A stretch of 64,000 bases of DNA from an uncultured Lachnospiraceae bacterium (GTDB lineage Bacteria > Bacillota > Clostridia > Lachnospirales > Lachnospiraceae). The stretch lies in NCBI GenBank assembly GCA_934339365.1, contig CAKRHW010000002.1:124001-188000 (forward strand), written 5' to 3'. Below the pieces are notes generated by a model. It did no database searches. It was not told the DNA's origin and saw only the letters and a program-made list of their open reading frames with translations. The position numbers and the translations under genes were made by a program. Position 1 is the first letter of the stretch, and every line of letters starts with the position of its first letter. This document shows positions 60,211 to 64,000 of this stretch, in pieces.

Positions 60211-62105
60211 TCATATAGATCTAATAATAAAAGATCATTTTCTTCTTTTTTCTTAGCGAGAGGTGTCAGTTTCCCGATATCTGTTGCAATCTCCGGTAAA
60301 CTCATTTGCATTTCGATTTCTTTATTTTCTTCTTCTAATCGTGTAATCTCATCTTCTACTTTTTGTAACTGATTTTTTTTCTTTCGAAGTTTTGCCTGTT
60401 CTTCTTTTTGAGCCTTCCAGTCAAGCTTTGTCTCAGAAACAGAACTAGTATCTGAAATTTCCTGATCAGTTGGAGAAGTAGAGGCATACGCATTGGTTAA
60501 TTCTTCTACTTTTTCAAGGTAATAATCGTAATTTCCAATGTATGATATGATTTTCTGGTTTTTTAATTCTAAGATTCGCGTTGCTGTTGTATTAATAAAA
60601 TACCGGTCATGCGAAACATAAAAAACAGTTCCGGTATAATGATTTAAGGCATTTTCAAGAATCTCTTTTGAAGTCATATCTAAATGATTCGTTGGCTCAT
60701 CTAAAATCAGAAAATTTGATTCTGAAAGCATTAATTTTGCCAGTGATACTCGTCCACGTTCTCCACCACTTAAATCAGAAATACGTTTGAATACATCATC
60801 ATTCGTAAATAAAAAAGCTGCGAGTACATTACGAATTTCTGTATTTGTAAGAGTTGGATATTCATCGGATATCTCATCAAATAATGTCTTTTCTGAATGC
60901 AGGACATTATGTTCCTGATCATAATATCCAATAGAAACATTAGACCCAAGCGTAATGGAACCAGAGTCAGCAGAAATGATATCATTGATAATTTTTAAAA
61001 TGGTTGTTTTTCCGGTTCCGTTGTCACCAATCAGAGCAACTCGCTCACCGCGTTTGATTTCAAAATTCAAATCAGAAAACAGTTTTTTTTCTGAAAAAGA
61101 TTTTGAAAGATTTTTTACAGATAATACATCATTTCCACTTAACACTCTAGGAGAGAGTGTAATATTCATAGCATCTCGAAGTTCCACTGGTTTTTCTAAT
61201 ACATCCATCTTATCTAGCATTTTTTCACGACTTTCTGCTCTTTTGATAGATTTTTCACGATTGAAGGATTTTAATTTAGAAATAACAGCTTCCTGGTGCT
61301 TGATTTCCTGTTGCTGTTTTAAATATGCTTTCATTTCTGAATCACGTAAAAGAGCTTTTTTCTTTGCGTAATCGGTATAATTTCCAAGGAAACCAGTGAC
61401 ATGTCCATTTTCTACTTCAAATACTTTATTTACGATTTTGTCTAGAAAATAACGGTCATGGGATACAATTATGACACAACCTTTATAATTCATTAAAAAG
61501 TTCTCTAGCCATGAAACAGAAGAGATATCTAGATGGTTCGTTGGCTCATCAAGCATAATAATATCCGGAGCAGATAATAGTAGTTTTGCAAGTGCAACTC
61601 TTGTTTTTTGTCCTCCGGAAAGAGTAGAAATGATTTTATCATAATCATTTTCTAAAAATCCAAGTCCTTTTAAGACACCCGTCACTTCACTTTTATATGC
61701 ATATCCATTGCGAAGTTCAAATTCATGCGATAATTTTGTATAGGTGTTTAGAAGATTTTCTAATTCCTGACCAGACAGCTGGTTCATTTGTTCTTCCATG
61801 GAACGAAGGCGCTGTTCCATTTCTATAATTTCTTTTTTGACTTCTAAGACTTCCTGATAGATGGAATAATTACTATTTAACCCCTGATGCTGGGCCAGAT
61901 AGCCAATTGTTTTGTCTTTGGCAATTGTAACTTCTCCGGAATCTGCCGGAATAATTCCCATAATAATTTTTAACAGGGTAGATTTGCCTGCTCCATTCAT
62001 ACCGACAATCGCTGCCTTGTCATGGTCTTCGACATGAAAAGAGACGTTTTTTAAAACATCAGCCGTTACAAAAGATTTATTTATGTTATTACAAGATAGA
62101 ATCAT
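60189..62105 (-). CDS. ABC-F family ATPase
   Basis: This 638-residue soluble protein has two ABC cassettes and no membrane domain. Walker A sequences are GMNGAGKST (about 35) and GDNGTGKTT (about 357); signatures are LSGGQKTRVALAKLL and LSGGERGRVSLAKLM. Between them is the charged linker (P-site tRNA interaction motif), and at the end a coiled coil (about 565-635, Glu/Lys-rich). This is the YdiF/EttA-like layout of ribosome-associated translation factors. Some members give antibiotic resistance, but nothing here points to that. Confidence 0.9.
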   Translation of the reverse strand: MILSCNNINKSFVTADVLKNVSFHVEDHDKAAIVGMNGAGKSTLLKIIMGIIPADSGEVTIAKDKTIGYLAQHQGLNSNYSIYQEVLEVKKEIIEMEQRLRSMEEQMNQLSGQELENLLNTYTKLSHEFELRNGYAYKSEVTGVLKGLGFLENDYDKIISTLSGGQKTRVALAKLLLSAPDIIMLDEPTNHLDISSVSWLENFLMNYKGCVIIVSHDRYFLDKIVNKVFEVENGHVTGFLGNYTDYAKKKALLRDSEMKAYLKQQQEIKHQEAVISKLKSFNREKSIKRAESREKMLDKMDVLEKPVELRDAMNITLSPRVLSGNDVLSVKNLSKSFSEKKLFSDLNFEIKRGERVALIGDNGTGKTTILKIINDIISADSGSITLGSNVSIGYYDQEHNVLHSEKTLFDEISDEYPTLTNTEIRNVLAAFLFTNDDVFKRISDLSGGERGRVSLAKLMLSESNFLILDEPTNHLDMTSKEILENALNHYTGTVFYVSHDRYFINTTATRILELKNQKIISYIGNYDYYLEKVEELTNAYASTSPTDQEISDTSSVSETKLDWKAQKEEQAKLRKKKNQLQKVEDEITRLEEENKEIEMQMSLPEIATDIGKLTPLAKKKEENDLLLLDLYEKWEELS

Positions 62106-62269
62106 TGTCTTGTCCTATATCCTTTCTTTCCGTAATCTTTTTATGTTCATTCTGTTAACACACAAAAATTTGTAAAATTTTTGTCATTCTTATGACATAC
62201 GAAAAGATTTTATCATAAAAGTATAAAAAAATCATTACTAACTTTTCAGGAAAGCAGGAAAAAGGAAGT

Positions 62270-62310
62270 ATGTTAAAAAATTGACAATTAGGAGTTTCCT
62301 GTTATATAAT
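62270..62310 (+). promoter_or_regulatory. rex promoter with overlapping Rex operator
   Basis: TTGACA (62281-62286) and TATAAT (62305-62310) are separated by 18 bases. ATGTTAAAAAATTGACAA (62270-62287) matches the clostridial Rex box TTGTTAA-N4-TTAACAA except at two positions and covers the -35. This fits autorepression by Rex at low NADH. Confidence 0.65.
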
Positions 62311-62388
62311 AAAAAATAATTATATCTGTGTATTTAAAATACAGATAATTTAGAACAAGAATGTATAATTTAGATGGAGGAAAAAAAC

Positions 62389-63027
62389 GTGGGAAAACCA
62401 ATATCGAAAGCGGTCATAAAAAGATTACCAAGATATTATCGGTACCTTGATGAACTCATGAGGGAAGGGGTAGAACGTGTTTCTTCAAGTGAGTTGAGTA
62501 AAAGAATGAAAGTAACTGCATCCCAGATTCGCCAGGATCTGAATAATTTTGGAGGTTTCGGACAACAGGGCTACGGATATAATGTAAAATTTCTTTATAC
62601 AGAAATAGGCAAGATTCTTGGAGTAGATATTCAGCATAATATGATAATTATTGGTGCCGGTAATTTAGGACAGGCATTAGCGAATTATTCTAATTTTGCA
62701 AAAAGAGGTTTTATGGTAAAGGGATTATTTGATATCTCTCCCGAAATTGTTGGAAAACAGGTTGGAGAATATGTGGTAAAACATGTTGATACATTAGAAG
62801 ATTTTTTAAAAACAGAAAAAATTGATATTGCTGCCTTAGCAATACCAAAAGCAGGTGCAGGTCCAATTGCAACAAGACTTGTTGCATGTGGTGTTACGGC
62901 ATTTTGGAATTTCTCACACATCGATTTAGATTTACCAAAGGATGTTTTGGTAGAGAATGTTCACTTATCAGAAAGTTTAATGCGGTTATCCTATAATATT
63001 AATCATCGCCTAGACCGCATGGATTAA
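62389..63027 (+). CDS. rex: Redox-sensing transcriptional repressor Rex
   Basis: This 212-residue protein has an N-terminal winged helix (ISKAVIKRLPRYYRYL, SSELSKRMKVTASQIRQDLN) and an NAD(H)-binding Rossmann domain (GAGNLGQAL, about 88-96; GLFD), ending in the domain-swapped helix. It senses the NADH/NAD+ ratio and represses fermentation genes. The GTG at 62389 is chosen over the ATG at 62374 because GGAGG overlaps that ATG and lies 8 bases before the GTG, and family members start MGKPISKAVI-like. nnr follows after 18 bases. Confidence 0.94.
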   Translation: MGKPISKAVIKRLPRYYRYLDELMREGVERVSSSELSKRMKVTASQIRQDLNNFGGFGQQGYGYNVKFLYTEIGKILGVDIQHNMIIIGAGNLGQALANYSNFAKRGFMVKGLFDISPEIVGKQVGEYVVKHVDTLEDFLKTEKIDIAALAIPKAGAGPIATRLVACGVTAFWNFSHIDLDLPKDVLVENVHLSESLMRLSYNINHRLDRMD

Positions 63028-63045
63028 AGAAAAGGGGTGTTTTTT

Positions 63046-64000
63046 ATGAAAAAAGTAGTATTCGGAAAAGACATGAAACAGGTAGATTCTTATACCATTC
63101 ATACGATTGGAATTGATTCTCTGATTTTAATGGAACGTGCAGCATATCAGACTTTTTTACATATAAAAACGAAATATCCGAAGGAGTCTGTATCGGGACC
63201 TGTAGTACTTATTTGTGGAACCGGTAATAATGGTGCAGATGGTTTGGCATTAGCACGAATGCTAAAATTAGACGGTTATCGTGTTCAAATAAAGGTGTTA
63301 GGGAATCTTTCACATGCCACTGAAGAATTTAGGAGACAAAGCTCATTTCTAAAACATCTTTCGATTGATTTTTCGGAAACAATTTCTTTAGAACGGGCAG
63401 GAATTCTGATAGATGCAATTTTTGGAATTGGTCTGAGCCGGGATGTCGAGGGAGAATTTGTTGCTTATATTTCTAAAATAAATGACGCACATGCAACATA
63501 TCAGATACCGGTTATTGCAGTAGATATTCCTTCTGGCGTGAATGGAACATCCGGTCAGATTCAAAAAATTGCAGTACAGGCAGATGTTACAGTAACTTTT
63601 GGAAGTATAAAGTCTGGAATGTTACTGTTTCCTGGAGCACAGTATTGCGGAGAAATCCTATGTGAGGAAATTGGATTTTTTGAAGAGTCTTATCAGCAGT
63701 TACCATATCATATGTTTACTTATGATTTAGAAGATTTGAGTAAAATTTATAAACGAAAAGCATATTCTAATAAGGGAAGCTATGGAAAAATATTAATCAT
63801 TGCCGGAAATGCTGCTATGAGTGGTGCTGCGTATTTTAGTGCAATGGCAGCCTACCGTACAGGAAGTGGAATTGTAAGAATATTAACTCATCAGGAAAAC
63901 AAAACGATTCTTGCACAAATGATTCCGGAAGCTATTATTACAACCTATCCAACAGATCTGCCAGATGAAACAATTGCCGATTCTGCAATTCAATGGGCAG
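63046..64000 (+). CDS. nnr: Bifunctional NAD(P)H-hydrate epimerase/dehydratase, 3' end cut by window
   Basis: The ATG at 63046 (AAGGGG upstream) opens a frame of 318 codons that leaves the window. The N-terminal YjeF epimerase domain (about 1-210) has LILMERAA, CGTGNNGADGLALARML and AVDIPSGVNG. The C-terminal ADP-dependent dehydratase domain begins with KGSYGKILIIAGNAAMSGAAYF (about 245 on; KGxxG and GS-like core). It repairs hydrated NADH and NADPH in the cytoplasm. Linked with rex, both concern NADH. Confidence 0.88.
   Translation, partial: MKKVVFGKDMKQVDSYTIHTIGIDSLILMERAAYQTFLHIKTKYPKESVSGPVVLICGTGNNGADGLALARMLKLDGYRVQIKVLGNLSHATEEFRRQSSFLKHLSIDFSETISLERAGILIDAIFGIGLSRDVEGEFVAYISKINDAHATYQIPVIAVDIPSGVNGTSGQIQKIAVQADVTVTFGSIKSGMLLFPGAQYCGEILCEEIGFFEESYQQLPYHMFTYDLEDLSKIYKRKAYSNKGSYGKILIIAGNAAMSGAAYFSAMAAYRTGSGIVRILTHQENKTILAQMIPEAIITTYPTDLPDETIADSAIQWA

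Noticed and set aside
1..64000. CRISPR arrays, insertion sequences, prophage, tRNA or rRNA genes
   Set aside because: No regularly spaced repeats, transposase or phage proteins, or cloverleaf and rRNA sequences were seen on either strand.

Overview
The window is AT-rich chromosomal DNA from a spore-forming, strictly anaerobic Clostridia bacterium. It most resembles the Lachnospiraceae (Roseburia/Eubacterium/Butyrivibrio-like). The evidence is a GerW/DUF2953 sporulation pair, Csp-like S8 proteases, Rex, a giant 2-hydroxyacyl-CoA dehydratase activase fusion, AddAB in place of RecBCD, a T-box on pheST and a Re-citrate-synthase-like enzyme. I see no tRNA or rRNA genes, insertion sequences, prophage or CRISPR array. 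The region is mostly core chromosome with lineage-specific unknown genes between.

Layout. 0.1-9.6 kb: activase fusion (-), LysM protein, protease-dead rhomboid with a zinc ribbon, Cof-type HAD phosphatase, transmembrane Ser/Thr kinase, DUF5662 protein (-). 9.8-14.3 kb: lysA, two unknown proteins, then DUF2953-GerW. 14.3-18.5 kb: a tiny membrane peptide under a long hairpin, then a methionine/one-carbon operon (metF, separate MetH-reactivation protein, metH without that domain). 18.5-21.5 kb: a 6S-like ncRNA with a strong terminator, a SpoIID/LytB protein and YihY (-). 21.65-25.6 kb: T-box(Phe)-pheS-pheT. 25.6-28.7 kb: an ABC-2 transporter operon (-). 28.8-35.4 kb: dtd, DUF3810, queA, tyrA (-), leuS. 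35.5-38.8 kb: nudC-nadE and a degenerate FMN-binding-like protein (-). 38.9-47.1 kb: addB-addA and an S66 peptidase. 47.1-53.1 kb: PdaA-like lipoprotein, two S8 proteases flanking a four-gene minus-strand cassette that includes a Cys/Gly-rich coat-like protein, then an Mrp ATPase. 53.2-64 kb: P-type ATPase, NADP-isocitrate dehydrogenase, carbamate kinase (-), Re-citrate-synthase-like enzyme plus its GntR regulator, an ABC-F protein (-), rex, and the start of nnr, cut by the window end.

How genes work together. NADP-isocitrate dehydrogenase and the putative Re-citrate synthase could supply the oxidative arm to 2-oxoglutarate and glutamate. A perfect 12-bp palindrome over the -10 of the citrate-synthase-like gene is the natural operator for the GntR gene immediately downstream. 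Rex carries a Rex-box over its own -35, and a second near-perfect Rex-box lies between tyrA and leuS. The most system-like unexplained region is 48.1-52.2 kb: proteases, a Cys-rich protein and three small unknown proteins, preceded by promoters that look like mother-cell sporulation (sigma-E/K) promoters. Every start codon, promoter and RNA structure here was read by eye; no search or folding was run.
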